Assembly: GCF_000685355.1 (NCBI RefSeq)
Contig: NZ_JHET01000008.1
Location: forward strand, 178,260-242,259
Length of the DNA: 64,000 bases
Reading direction: 5' to 3'
Source of the DNA: Microbacterium sp. CH12i
GTDB lineage: Bacteria > Actinomycetota > Actinomycetes > Actinomycetales > Microbacteriaceae
Part shown: positions 24,398 through 35,282 of the stretch, piece after piece
Numbering within the stretch: position 1 is the first letter of the stretch
Layout of the letters: every line of letters starts with the position of its first letter
Position numbers and translations under genes: made by a program
Notes under the pieces: model-generated
Told to the model about the DNA's origin: nothing
The model's input: the letters and a program-made list of their open reading frames with translations, nothing else
The model's database searches: none

Positions 24398-27300
24398 CTA
24401 CCCGTTCTCCGTCGCATCCGGCACGTACGGGATCTGCATCGTGATCGCGCGTCCCGCCTGCACGAAGATTCCGCGGCCAACCGGGAAATCTGCGCGTTTG
24501 ACGCGTCCGAACGGCGTCTTGAAGATTCCTTCGCCGTCGTACGTATCGGGCTTGAGCACGATGCCTTGCCGACCGGTCTTCCACTCGCCCAGTACACCGA
24601 TACTGCCGGTTGCACGACTGATCTCCGCCTCGCCGATCAGCAGGTGGTCGCTGTTGTTCATGGCCTGTAGCAGCGCACGCATCGGACGGTCGGCTGGACC
24701 ATCTGCCAGGTGCGGCATGTCTTCGATAACGATCATGATGCGCTCACCCGGGGATTCGCTCACCACCATCTCGGCAAGTTCAGCGGCAAGATCCTTCTCG
24801 TCTTCAGGTTTCGTGGCGCTGCGCACCCACGGACGGAAGTCCTTGAGCTCAGCGCGACGACTACCGAAGTGATACATCCGAATGTTCGGGTTGTAGCGCT
24901 CCATCGCGACGACGAGTGCTTTCAAAGCATTCGTCCTACCCGATGCGGGCGGACCCGAGATCACGAACGACCCGATCGGCTCGAACCCATGAGGAGCCAG
25001 CGTGTCATCGGCGACGCCGAAGACCGGCAGCCCATCGACCTGAGCGGGCATGTCCGTCACCGGCACCATCGTCGGAAGGGCACCGATCTCCGGTAGATCT
25101 CGCACACCCTCTTCGCGCAAGCGATCACCCAGCGCAATGAGAGCCTTGGTCTGCTCAACCACGTTCATCGTGCCGCCCAGCACTGCGATCTGTGCCTCAT
25201 GGCCGTCGACGACGGCGCGACCAGGTGCAGACTGCTCGTCGAGAACATCCTTTGGCGCGTTCAACAGCATGTACTGGGTGGGATCTCCCATCCGCAGAAC
25301 GACGCGACGAGAGATGTTCGATGCGACGGCGCTCGGAACGGCGTTGCCACGGTCAGCGGTGATGACCGTGTGCAAACCCAGCGTGCGCCCCTCGCCGAGG
25401 ATGCGCATGAATACGCGGTAGAAGGGCCCTCGGCCTGGAGCGACCTCCCAGTCCTTCTTGAACTCCGGGTAGTTGTCGATCAGCAGCAGGATGCGCGGCA
25501 TTTTCGGGTCAACCAGTTCGCGATACTCCTGGACGGATGCCGCGCTGGCCGCAGAGAAGGCCGCGGCTCGACGATCCATCTCCCGATCCAAGGTGCGCAG
25601 CAGGCGCTGGATGCGGTCGACGTCTGCACTGTCAACGACCGAGCGACGTGCGGCAGGGACGCAAGCGCGCCCAGAGCACCCGAAGCGAAATCGAGGCAGT
25701 ACACCTCTACCCGACCACGATCGGGCCGCATGCCGGCAGCCGTTGCGATCGTCTTCAGCAATGTCGATTTGCCCGAGCCCGAGGTGCCGTAGATCACCAG
25801 CGATCCATCACGATCGGGCACAAACGCACCCGGCTCTTGCTGCTGCTTCTCTGGCACGTCGAGCAGTGCGAGCGGAATGCGTGTATCGCCCTCGTTCGGC
25901 AGGTCATGCAGATCCACCAAAGCCGACAGGTCATCCAGCCACGGCCGGCGAGGCCGGGGAAGTGCTGCAACCTCACTGGCGCGTATCAGAGTCGACACTA
26001 TGCGCTTCTGGTCGTTCGGGCCGAGGTCCTCTTCGTGCGAGTCCGACTCGGCATCGCGGTCGGGCTCCCACTCAGCACTGGAACCGAAGCGCAGCTCAGC
26101 GACGCGCACTTCGGCCACAGCGTCGTCGTTTTCCGCTGTCCACCCACCGGCGTATGCGGATTGGAACGGCACCAGCCGACCTGGACCGGTCTTCGCGATC
26201 GCCCGACCCGGAATCGCTGCCGAGAAGGACGCCGCGATCGGGTCGTCCACAACGTCACGCGAGTCCGACTCGTCTGCCATGCGCAGGGCGATACGCAGGT
26301 TCGTGTTCGCGCGCAGGTTGTCTTTGATGACACCTGCGGGTCGCTGCGTCGCCATGATCAGGTGAATGCCGAGCGAGCGACCCCGCTGGGCGATGTCCAC
26401 AACCCCGTCGACGAATTCCGGCATCTCTGACGCCAGCGCGGCGAACTCATCGATGACCAGTACGAGAGCCGGGGGGCATTCCGGATCCTGTCGCTTCTCA
26501 AGCTCGAGCAGATCCTTCGCCTTCTTGCGATTGAGCAGGTGCTCTCGATGGTGCAGCTCGGCGCGAAGGCTCGTCAGCGCACGGCGGACCAGGTGCGGAC
26601 TCAGGTCGGTCACAAGTCCCACACAGTGCGGCAATTCCACACAGTCAGCGAAGGCAGATCCACCCTTGTAGTCGATGAACAAGAAGGTGACGCGATCCGG
26701 ACTGTGTGCTGCAGCCATGGCGAGCACCCACGCCTGCAGGAACTCAGATTTTCCCGCACCGGTCGTTCCGCCGACGAGCGCGTGGGGCCCCTGAGTCCGC
26801 AGATCGAGCGCCATAGCGTCGCTCGCGCCCTGACCGATAATCGCTCGAAGCGTGCCGGACTTCTTCAGGCGCGGCCTCGGGTTCGGAGATCTGTCAACGA
26901 TGGTGTTGTTCTGTCGCCAACGCTCGATCACGACCTGTGGATCCTCGGCGATCGCGGGGTCCACAAGCTGCAGGAACATCACCGAGTTCGGAATGTCGGA
27001 CGAATCATGCACCACGGTGCTGGCATCTACCACCGGCGCGAGACGACGCGCGAGCATGTGCATGTACGCGTTCGACACACCTTCGACCTTGACGTGCTCG
27101 AAGTACTCGCCGTTGCGGACCAACCCGACCTGGGCGTCTTCCAGACCGCCTGTCACGTCGATGTAGCTGCGGCACACCGCGGGGAGTGACTCGACGGTAG
27201 GCGAGACGAAAACGGCGTGAACGCCGTGATCTGCGCCGCGCTCCAGCACATCGGTGAGCCGCCCTCGGTCCACCGGAGCGTCGTTGGTCACGAACACGAT

Positions 27301-28911
27301 CACCGACACCGGAGGTGTGCTCTGGTGGTCGGTCGACGCGCGGGCGACATCCGTGCCGTAGAGGAGCGGGTTCCAATCCTCCTTGAACGGTCCTCGCGGC
27401 TCGCCGTCCTGCGTTCCGGCTGAGGCCCTGGCGACGTATTCCTCGAGCGTGCTCAGCAACGCGGCACCGGTCGGTGCGGAGTCAGCCAGTGCCATGTCCC
27501 TGAATGCACTTTTCTCGCTCGAAGTGTGTGGCATCCATTTGAGCCAGTCCAGCTCTGGTGTCCATGCCGCGTCGGCGAAGGCGACGGCAACGACATCGTT
27601 GGGGGCGTGCAGTCCGAGCAGTTGGACTGCGACGCCGCGCATCGTGTCTGCCACGGGGCCGCGGGGCCCGGCTATGCCGATTGAGCCTGCGTCGCCCAAC
27701 GTATCGACGATGGGGACATCGTCGACGAACTCATAGCGCTCGCGCAGCCGATCGACCCGCTCGATGAACTCCGGCAAGCCGTCCGGCGATTCTTCCTCAT
27801 CGATTGTGTTGCGCGCGGGAAGTCGGGAGCTTGCCAGCCGCAGACTGAGAAAGTTCCAGTGTTCGGGCCGTCTCGTCCACAGCATCGGGCCCAGGCGCAT
27901 GGCATGTTCGAAGATCTCAGCGACAGGCGGAGCCTCCGCGTTGCGGGCCTGCTCTTCCTCGGGTTTTCCGCGGAAGAAGTCCTCTTCAAGCTGCTCGTAT
28001 TGCCGCTCGAAGAGGAGGAATTCGTGATTGGAGCTCTTCTTGCTCTGCACTGACTGGTTGATGATATTGCCGAACGCCATCAGTGGCGTCATGATCATCA
28101 TGAGGAGCGAACGCGGATTGCCGTTCATCGTGTACAGCGCCGCACCCATCAGGATCGGCGTGATCAGGATCGGCCACGGGAACATCTTGCCGATCGTCTC
28201 AGTGGGCAGACGCGGGATCTTGAACTTCGTTCCCGGGTAGCGCACTTCGACACGCGGGCTGCGGTTGAACAGCAACCCACCGCCGCGTTCGATGATCGGC
28301 TCCTCCGAGGCAGATCCGTCGAAGGATCGGGCGAGGCGGAGTTCGAGCGTGGTTCCGCCGATGACGAAAGGCTCGCCCTCCTCAACCCTCACCCGCTGTA
28401 CAGCGACACCATCTACCAGCACGCCGTTCGCGGAATTCAGGTCGACGACCTCGATACTCGCACCGACTTCAAGTCGGGCGTGACGCTTGGAGGCCATCGG
28501 GTCAGAGAGCACGACATCGTTGCCTGCGTCGCGGCCGAGGGTGACGTGCCCGGATGCGATCGGGAACTCGTGTCCCACCAGCGGCCCTGCGGTCACGCGC
28601 AGCACGCCCACGATCTCGCGTCCCTCGGCGACGGCATAGTCCGGACCGTAGTTGAGGATGGATGCCGCGAAACCGGAGCCGATCGGTGCTTCACCGATCG
28701 GGACGCCGGGCTGCAGCGGCACCAGGCGTTCGCCAGTCGGAGGAGCGACTGCGAGCGTCAGCACATCGCCCTCGGCGACGGGCGTCGAGCGGCTCGGATC
28801 TGCTTCGGCGATATGCCGTGCCACATCGCCTGCGGTAGCCGTCGAATCGGTCGTGATCACGATGTCGACGGGGTCACCGCTCTGACGGTGCAAGGTCAGC
28901 TTCAGCCTCAT
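24398..28911 (-). pseudogene. eccC: Type VII secretion ATPase EccC/EssC (FtsK/SpoIIIE family) with FHA domain, frameshifted
   Basis: Motor of type VII secretion, about 1504 residues when repaired. Order: an N-terminal small beta-grasp-like region, an FHA domain (about 100-175; HVTLGRDAGNDVVLSD, SKRHARLEV, LNSANGVLVDG), two transmembrane helices (about 245-290), then three ATPase domains with Walker A GTTGAGKSEF (first, with IDYKGGSAF and VIDEFAALASEM), GTSGSGKST (second) and the degenerate GPPASGRTN (third). The frame breaks near 25636; adding one base restores the junction to RIQRLLRTLDREMDRRAAAF and the second half. Mycobacterial EccC lacks an FHA domain; the FHA start is more like firmicute EssC. 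The Esx substrate gene follows. Confidence 0.9.
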
Positions 28912-28969
28912 TGGTGGCCCTCAGTCCCGCTTAGATCGTCAACAGCGGTCATCATTCGTTCACTCTCGA

Positions 28970-30289
28970 TCACACTCGAACCACGGCCGCGGTGCGGTCG
29001 CCGAACAAAATCGTGTCGCCATCCATCACCATGACCGCCACATCCGGAGTAACCGTGTACTCCGCGCCGCTTCGGATCAGTCCCGATCCATTAGTCGAGC
29101 GACAGTCGACGATCTCAAGCCCGCCATCCACCGGCTGCACCAGCAAGTGAGTCTTCGAGAGCGACCTGCTGTCATCGGCCATCGCAATAGGTCGCGCACC
29201 CGGATGCTCAGCCGCGTCCGGATTACGACCGAGAAGCACCGGTTCTGAAATCAGAATGCTCTCGCCGGTGTCGAGGCGCAACGCGAAGCGCGCCGGGGGC
29301 ACGGATTGCGGTGGCACGGGTTGCGGTTGCACGGGTTGCACGGGCTCAGGTTGCGCCGCGACCGGTTGCGGCGCAGGATCCGGAGCAACCGGAGCAACCG
29401 GCGGCGTGAAAGCTGCTCCGAGCGGAGGCTCGCCTCCCTGGTTCCGGTAACCGCCGAAAACGGGCTTGCCCGCCTCGATCGGTCCGATCTCCACAGACGG
29501 GGCTGTCTGCGGCAGGCCGATCACCGGGCGCTCATTCGGCTCGTAGGGTCGTGCCACGCCGATCACGCCCGCGCTGACGCGGCTGCCTGGGCGATACTCC
29601 GGTTGTGCCGCGGGATCTTCGGGTGTGGCAAGAGAAGGGAGCGCCGAACGCTCCGGCATCGGCTCGGCCTTGACGACCTTGCGTGCGACGCGCATCCGCT
29701 TCTCGTCGTACGGGTTCAGACCGCCGCGCACATCCACAAGCCAGACATTCGTCGCCTTGTCGTGCAACCCGCGACCGCGATGATCAGGATCGAACGTGGG
29801 CGAGATCAGGAAGAACGCTGGTCCCAGGAGCGGCAGCATGTTCGATGCGCCGACGATGAGATAGCGCAGGAATACCGCCCCCACTTTGGGGCGTTCCAGT
29901 GTGCGCACGTTCACGCTTCGGATGCCGGCGATGGCCTTGCCGATCGTCATCCCCTTGGTTCCGTGAAGCACGAGCTGGACAACGCTGAAGACGATGCTGA
30001 GCAGTGTCGTGACGGCAGCAGTCACGATAGCGAGCACGAATCCGGGATGGTTGATCAGCCCGTAGGTCGAGATCGATCCGGTTGCGAGCTTCAGCAGCAA
30101 TGGAACCGCACCGAGCCAGAGCGGCAACTGCAGCACCACCCAGATCGCGACATCGCACACCACGGCGGCTGCACGACGACCGTAGGGAGCGTTGAGCAGG
30201 CCGAGGGCTGCAGCGTACGCGGGATCAGGGCGTCCGTCAGCGTCGAGCCCTTCAATTTCCTGCGTGTTCTCGCTGATCTCCCAGATCAT
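28970..30289 (-). CDS. RDD-family membrane protein with C-terminal FHA domain, copy B
   Basis: 439 residues from ATG 30289 (MIWEISENTQEIEG). Residues about 30-180 form an RDD domain with three hydrophobic segments (AAVVCDVAIWVVLQLPLWL; VLAIVTAAVTTLLSIVFSVV), the GMTIGKAIAGIR motif and HDKATNVWLVD. A long Pro/Gln/Val low-complexity linker (repeats of PVQPQPV type) leads to an FHA domain at about 340-435 (VLLGRNPDAAEH, SLSKTHLLV, STNGSGLI). A membrane-anchored phosphothreonine reader; it sits between the kinase and the EccC ATPase. Paralogue of 33999. Confidence 0.85.
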   Translation of the reverse strand: MIWEISENTQEIEGLDADGRPDPAYAAALGLLNAPYGRRAAAVVCDVAIWVVLQLPLWLGAVPLLLKLATGSISTYGLINHPGFVLAIVTAAVTTLLSIVFSVVQLVLHGTKGMTIGKAIAGIRSVNVRTLERPKVGAVFLRYLIVGASNMLPLLGPAFFLISPTFDPDHRGRGLHDKATNVWLVDVRGGLNPYDEKRMRVARKVVKAEPMPERSALPSLATPEDPAAQPEYRPGSRVSAGVIGVARPYEPNERPVIGLPQTAPSVEIGPIEAGKPVFGGYRNQGGEPPLGAAFTPPVAPVAPDPAPQPVAAQPEPVQPVQPQPVPPQSVPPARFALRLDTGESILISEPVLLGRNPDAAEHPGARPIAMADDSRSLSKTHLLVQPVDGGLEIVDCRSTNGSGLIRSGAEYTVTPDVAVMVMDGDTILFGDRTAAVVRV

Positions 30290-30315
30290 GCCGTCAGATG
30301 CTTCGCCCCGCTGAG

Positions 30316-31959
30316 TCACTCGACGCACTTTCGAACCGGTTCAGAGGCGCGTCCGTCGCCACGGCGCAGCATCACGTCGACGCAAACCTGACCGGATGCC
30401 GCGCCCTGGAATGTCACCGTCGTCTCCTCTGTGGTCTCGGTGGTGCCGGTTCCGCTGAGATCCACCACGTTCCAGAGGTACAGGTCGTCGTCCTCCGGCA
30501 GAGGGTTGGTCCAGGTGAAGGTGATCGCAGTACCGTCCCGTGTGCCGGCGAGCGCGTCAACTTTGGGCACGGCATCCGACACGGGATCCTGCGGCACGAT
30601 TTCGTCCTGAGTGGCGATCGGGTCGGGCTCTTCGTTGCCCGCGAGTAGATTCACACCGACGATCGTGCCACCGACGACGACCACCGCGATGACAGCGATC
30701 GCGACCCACAGACCAACGCGAGATTCGCGCTTCTGCGCAGGTGGCGCCTCAGGCTGCGAGCCTGGATCGACCTGAGCGGCCGACGACGGGGACGGCTGCG
30801 GTGAAACCGTGCGTGGCGGACGCATCAGGGTCCGGTCATCGTCAATCGGAACGGGCGCCGGGGGTGTTGCCCGTCGCACCGTCTCCTCAATAGCCGATGC
30901 AGCGGGGTTGTGCGCGTCAGGCCGGGGCGGCGAGAATCGCGGACCGGCATCGGAGGCGGGAGCAGGCTGAGGCTTGCCAAACGGACGAGTGGTCGCCGAC
31001 GGACGGGTGGCGCCGGAAACGGGCTCGATACTCAGAATGTCGCGCACTCGCGTCAGACCGTCTGCCTCGTCCTCGAGGTCCTCCGCGATGGGATGGTCGT
31101 CCACGATGTCGATCGGAGTCACAGAATGAGTGAGTTCGATCTGCACCTTCTGCAACGCCCGCGCGAACGCGACGGCGCTCGGATAGCGTGCGTCCGGGTT
31201 CTTCGACATGGCACGCTCGAGCACCTGCTGCAGGCTGGCCGGCGAGTCCGGTCGAGCCAGGGCCGACAGTGGGGCACGCTCGATGCGCTCGATCAGATCT
31301 GCTCCGGAGTTGCGCTCCCCTGGCCGCTCGAACGGTGATCGACCGGCGAGCAACGTGTACAGCGTCGCTCCCAGCGCGAATACGTCGGAACGGGGACCGC
31401 TCTGCGGCGGGTCAGCGAAGAACTCCGGCGGGGACCACGGGATCGACATCCCGGTCGCATCCGACACCGCACCCGTTGTCGACGCGATGCCGAAGTCGGT
31501 GAGAGCCGGTCGGTTGTACTCGGTAACGAGAATATTCGCCGGCTTGATGTCGCGGTGCAGCACGCCAGCGCGGTGTGCGGTCTCAACGGCACCGGCGACC
31601 TGGATGCCGACCCGCAGTGCCTCAGCGACCGAGAAGGGCTCTTTGCGCGCGCGGATCTGAAGGTTCGGCCGGGGACAGTACTCCATCACCAAGTACGGTC
31701 GACCGTCGCCGGCAACACCGGCCTGGTAAATCGTGACGATCGCCGGATGCGTGGACAGCATCGCCATGACGTTCGCTTCGTCGGCAAATTCTTTCGCGGC
31801 ACTGCTGGAGATACGATCCGCCAGCAGCACCTTCACCGCAACGCGGCGTTTGGGCATCTGCTGCTCGTAGAGGAAGACGTCCGCGAACCCACCGGTGCCG
31901 AGCGGCTCGACATAGGTGAAGCCGGGAAGCTCCGGCGGCGGGGACGGACGTCGACTCAC
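30316..31959 (-). CDS. Membrane Ser/Thr protein kinase (PknB/Pkb2-like)
   Basis: 547 residues. Kinase domain about 13-275 with glycine loop LGTGGFADVF, Lys43, catalytic HRDIKPANIL (HRD 135-137), DFG at 155-157 and the APE-like PPEF. A Pro-rich juxtamembrane region follows, one transmembrane helix (GLWVAIAVIAVVVVGGTIVG), and a small extracytoplasmic Fn3-like domain (ITFTWTNPLPEDDDLYLWNV) ending in two Cys; no PASTA repeats. Overlaps the FHA gene upstream by four bases. It should phosphorylate Thr residues read by the four other FHA proteins and EccC here, opposed by the PP2C enzyme. Position matches Pkb2 of the bifidobacterial PFNA cluster. Confidence 0.92.
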   Translation of the reverse strand: MSRRPSPPPELPGFTYVEPLGTGGFADVFLYEQQMPKRRVAVKVLLADRISSSAAKEFADEANVMAMLSTHPAIVTIYQAGVAGDGRPYLVMEYCPRPNLQIRARKEPFSVAEALRVGIQVAGAVETAHRAGVLHRDIKPANILVTEYNRPALTDFGIASTTGAVSDATGMSIPWSPPEFFADPPQSGPRSDVFALGATLYTLLAGRSPFERPGERNSGADLIERIERAPLSALARPDSPASLQQVLERAMSKNPDARYPSAVAFARALQKVQIELTHSVTPIDIVDDHPIAEDLEDEADGLTRVRDILSIEPVSGATRPSATTRPFGKPQPAPASDAGPRFSPPRPDAHNPAASAIEETVRRATPPAPVPIDDDRTLMRPPRTVSPQPSPSSAAQVDPGSQPEAPPAQKRESRVGLWVAIAVIAVVVVGGTIVGVNLLAGNEEPDPIATQDEIVPQDPVSDAVPKVDALAGTRDGTAITFTWTNPLPEDDDLYLWNVVDLSGTGTTETTEETTVTFQGAASGQVCVDVMLRRGDGRASEPVRKCVE

Positions 31960-33188
31960 GGAAGGTCCTCGAAGGTGACTGTCACGCCGTCGCCGAGGTC
32001 GACCGTGTCGCCGGAGAGCACCACAGTCTGCTCGCCAGGATGCAGGCGCAAAGGGTCGGCACCGTGGCGCAGCAGCGTGGAACCGTTCGTCGTGTGCAGA
32101 TCGATCACGAGGATGGTGTCGCCCTCTGGACGAATCTCGAGGTGGCTGCGCGAGATGTCCTGCTGCGGGCTCTCCACTGCGACGAGGTGCGGCAGATCGG
32201 CGCCACTGGCGCGGGTCGAGCGCGGACGACGACCGATGATGACCGTGCGATCAAGACTGACGACCTGCCCGGTGGACACGCGGATGCGGCCCGTGCTTCC
32301 CTGCACCACCGGCAGCACAGCGGTGGCGGCGTCTGGCCCCGCGACGGGAGCGTTCTGTCGGAGTGCGCGAGCTTCAGCAACCGAGATCGTCGCACCGTCG
32401 TGATCGCCGTCGAGTGGCACCGGAACCGGTGGCGCCGGAACCGGTGGCGCCGCGGCCGGCGGAGCAACCGCGCTCGGCGCGGCGACTGTGGCGCCGAAAA
32501 GCTGGTCGAACTCGTCAGCGTCAGAGGCGTATGTCACCTCGGTGGGAATGAGAGTCGCGCCGTTGATGGAATCGTCGAGCTCAGTTTCGAGTTCTGGCTC
32601 TGGCACCGCTTCGACCTCCGGCTCCGCTTCGAGATCAGGCTCTGCTTCGACCTCAGGCTCCGCCTCGGCCTCCTCGGCACGAGCGGGCTCCGGCGCGACC
32701 GCATCCGTCAGCGACTGCTCATCCGCGATGTCGGATTCTTCGAGGTCGGAATCTTCCAGGTCGGCGTTTACCTCAGCGGCACGCACGACACCGCCACGCA
32801 CTGGCAGCTCTGCTTCATCACTGGCGTCAGCGATCAAAAGCGCGATCCCACTCGCGTTTGCGACGAAGCGCTCACTCCAGGTGGTGACATTGGATCCGCC
32901 GAAGCTCTCTACCCCGTGTGGCCCGGTGACTCGCACTGTGACGTCGCCGCGGACGGCGATCCTGGCATCCCCACGCTCCATCACAACCGCGGCAAACGGC
33001 AGCATGTCGGCGAACGAGCCGGCAGCGTGCGCAGTCAGCGCGTCGATGACAGCCGCGAGGTTGCGTTCAGATTGCTGGTGGTCCCACACCTGAGTGACGA
33101 GATCAATCGGGGCGTCCGGCGGCAACGCGATGAGCGCCCCCGGCGTGACAAGGACGTACCACTTCCCGGTTCGGTATGTCGTCTGCAT
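31956..33188 (-). CDS. FHA domain protein with acidic repeat linker
   Basis: 410 residues. The N-terminal 150 residues are an unrecognised beta-rich domain (YRTGKWYVLVTPGALIALP). Then comes an acidic low-complexity stretch alternating EAEPEVEAEPD, a Pro/Ala linker with APPVPAPPVPVPL, and a C-terminal FHA domain from about 310 (VIIGRRPRSTRAS, QQDISRSHLEIR, HTTNGSTLL). No membrane segment. Start overlaps the PP2C stop by one base and its stop overlaps the kinase start by four, so it is tightly co-translated and probably a soluble substrate or adaptor of the kinase/phosphatase pair. Confidence 0.82.
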   Translation of the reverse strand: MQTTYRTGKWYVLVTPGALIALPPDAPIDLVTQVWDHQQSERNLAAVIDALTAHAAGSFADMLPFAAVVMERGDARIAVRGDVTVRVTGPHGVESFGGSNVTTWSERFVANASGIALLIADASDEAELPVRGGVVRAAEVNADLEDSDLEESDIADEQSLTDAVAPEPARAEEAEAEPEVEAEPDLEAEPEVEAVPEPELETELDDSINGATLIPTEVTYASDADEFDQLFGATVAAPSAVAPPAAAPPVPAPPVPVPLDGDHDGATISVAEARALRQNAPVAGPDAATAVLPVVQGSTGRIRVSTGQVVSLDRTVIIGRRPRSTRASGADLPHLVAVESPQQDISRSHLEIRPEGDTILVIDLHTTNGSTLLRHGADPLRLHPGEQTVVLSGDTVDLGDGVTVTFEDLP

Positions 33189-34002
33189 CAGCGCATCCCT
33201 CCTGCGGTGGCCTCACGGGGCCGAGTGTCCTCATCGATGTCATCATCGGCTTGCATCTGCACGCCTGGTCGCGAAGCGACGGACACCGCATCCACCACTA
33301 CGACAGTGATGTTGTCTCTGCCGCCTGCGCGCATGGCTTCCCCGACGAGCGCAGCGGCGGCCGTCTGAGGATCGGGTTCCAGTGCGAGAATTTCGTGGAT
33401 CAACTCGTCGGATACTTCAGATGAGAGCCCGTCAGAGCAGATGAGCATCCGGTCACCGAGCTCGGCAGGAAACATCCAGAAGTCCGCATCGCCCGCGCTG
33501 CCCGCACCGATTGCACGCGTGATGATGTTGCGGCGCGAATCTGTGACAGCGTCGCTGCGGTGATCTCACCGGACTCGATGAGCTCCTGCACGACTGAGTG
33601 GTCGACACTGATCTGCTCGAGTTCACCGTCCGCGAGGCGGTACGTGCGCGAGTCGCCGACGTTGAACGTGAGCCAGTAGCCCATGCCGTCGACCGTCGCG
33701 AGGACCAGACCTGAGAGTGTGGTGCCCGCACGTCCTGTTCCCGAAAACGGCAGGTCCTCGACGGCTTCGCGTGAACGGCTCAATGCCTCACGCACATCAT
33801 CGAGGACGAGGCTCTCGCGCCCGATGTAGCGCGAGAATGCGGAGATAACTGCCGTGCTCGCTCGTTCACCGGCCTCGTGGCCACCCATGCCATCGGCGAC
33901 GATGAATACCGGTGCACTGGCGAGGAGGGAGTCCTCATTCAATGTGCGTCGAAGCCCGGTGTGGGTCGACGAGCCGACGGAGACGACCAGTGGAGCGGTC
34001 AT
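33188..34002 (-). pseudogene. PP2C-family Ser/Thr phosphatase, frameshifted
   Basis: Mn2+-dependent phosphatase expected to reverse the neighbouring kinase, about 271 residues. N-terminal half: TGLRRTLNEDSLLA, the metal-binding FIVADGMGGHEAGERAS, GTTLSGLVLA and VGDSRTYRL. Near base 33552 one G is missing; adding it gives AADAVTDSRRNIITRAIGAG, then MLICSDGLSSEVSDE and GGRDNITVVVVD, completing all PP2C motifs. Probably intact in the organism. Overlaps both neighbours. Confidence 0.88.
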
Positions 34003-35282
34003 GCATATCCTCCGATCGTGACAATGCGGTCACCGATCTCTATGGCGTCGCCGAGCTTGATCCGCACCTGCTCGCCGGGTGCGCACACGATGCGATGCCC
34101 ATCTCGAACCACGGCCGTGCCATTGGTCGAGTGCCGGTCGATGATCCAGCCGCCAGATGCCTCTGCAGCCGCTTCGAAGTGCGTCTTCGACAGCGACAGC
34201 GTCTCATCTCGGACAGAGACGACCTCGGCGCCCTGTTCGGGTGCGGGGTTTCGACCGAAGATCGTGCGCCGTGAGACGGTCACCCTGGTTCCGTCGTCCC
34301 ACGTAAAGATGAGTCGGTGACCCGGGATGCTGATCCGGGTGTCCTCGAGATCGGATGACTCGTGGAGCAGGGGCGCCGGAGCGGGCCTGACGTCGCCACG
34401 AAGCTGCGTCTCCTCCTGGACGGACGAGTCCACCTTTGGCGCTGGCGCGACCACGGCAGGTTGCTCCGAAACGCTACGAACTGGCGGGGCGTCCTGGGTG
34501 ATCCCGGGGACGAACGCGATCAGCGGATCATCGTTGGACGGAGCAGGAGCGACGACGAGAGCTGGCGCCGAGGGGGCAACCGGCGTCGGCAGGGACGGCA
34601 TGAGAGGCGCAGGCGACGCGGGCACCAGCGGGGGCGCCTGTGCTGCCGGGGCCGGGTGTACTGACGGGGCGGGTGCGGCAACCGACTGCGGCGGCGCATA
34701 TCCACTCGTAGCGGCGGGGGTGAGCCCCGGAATCGGCGGCGCAGACGTCGGCTGCGGGGACCCCGTCAGGGAAGGTGTCTGCGGTCGCGGCGGAAGCGCC
34801 ATCGCCTGCGTCGGCGGTGCCGCGGTGGCCGCACTCGTGCCACGTGCGTCGAGCATCACAGATTTTGCGACCTTGTCGTGCCACCCCTGGTAACGTCCCG
34901 AGCCGTCGAACAGCGGGGTGAAGTAGCCGACAACAATGGATGCCGCGAGCCCGAAGATGATGTTGCGCAGCAGCGTCATGCCGAAGCCGAGGGGCGCGCC
35001 ATCCGTCTCGCGTGCCAGTCGGAGCCCCTGTGCGCGCATTCCGATGGAGCCTTTACCACTCTGCATGAGGGTGTAAACGACAAACCATCCGAGCAGCAGC
35101 AGCGAAACCAGCGGCCCGCCTACGGCGAGCACTCCCAGCATCCCCTTGCCGGCCGAGAATGCGGCACCGAGCAGAATGAAGGTCAGCACCATGCCGAGCC
35201 CGGCCGCGATCACGGCATCGATAATGTATGCCACGGCACGTCGGGACGGCGGGGCGACGGTGCCAAACGCCAGTTGTGTCAT
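33999..35282 (-). CDS. RDD-family membrane protein with C-terminal FHA domain, copy A
   Basis: 427 residues. RDD domain at 12-150 with hydrophobic segments (AVIAAGLGMVLTFILLGAAF, LAVGGPLVSLLLLGWFVVYT), GSIGMRAQGLRLARE and WHDKVAKSVMLDARG. A 150-residue Pro/Ala/Ser linker follows, then an FHA domain at about 330-420 (RTIFGRNPAPEQG, LSLSKTHFEAA, RHSTNGTAVV). Same architecture as 28970. Overlaps the PP2C gene by four bases and the transglutaminase gene by four. Confidence 0.86.
   Translation of the reverse strand: MTQLAFGTVAPPSRRAVAYIIDAVIAAGLGMVLTFILLGAAFSAGKGMLGVLAVGGPLVSLLLLGWFVVYTLMQSGKGSIGMRAQGLRLARETDGAPLGFGMTLLRNIIFGLAASIVVGYFTPLFDGSGRYQGWHDKVAKSVMLDARGTSAATAAPPTQAMALPPRPQTPSLTGSPQPTSAPPIPGLTPAATSGYAPPQSVAAPAPSVHPAPAAQAPPLVPASPAPLMPSLPTPVAPSAPALVVAPAPSNDDPLIAFVPGITQDAPPVRSVSEQPAVVAPAPKVDSSVQEETQLRGDVRPAPAPLLHESSDLEDTRISIPGHRLIFTWDDGTRVTVSRRTIFGRNPAPEQGAEVVSVRDETLSLSKTHFEAAAEASGGWIIDRHSTNGTAVVRDGHRIVCAPGEQVRIKLGDAIEIGDRIVTIGGYA

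Noticed and set aside
29306..30391. 361-residue open frame on the plus strand
   Set aside because: Lies opposite the RDD-FHA gene; Arg/His-rich low-complexity translation.
32040..33368. 442-residue open frame on the plus strand
   Set aside because: Shadow of the FHA gene with the acidic linker; Arg-rich repeats arise from the antisense of Glu/Pro codons.
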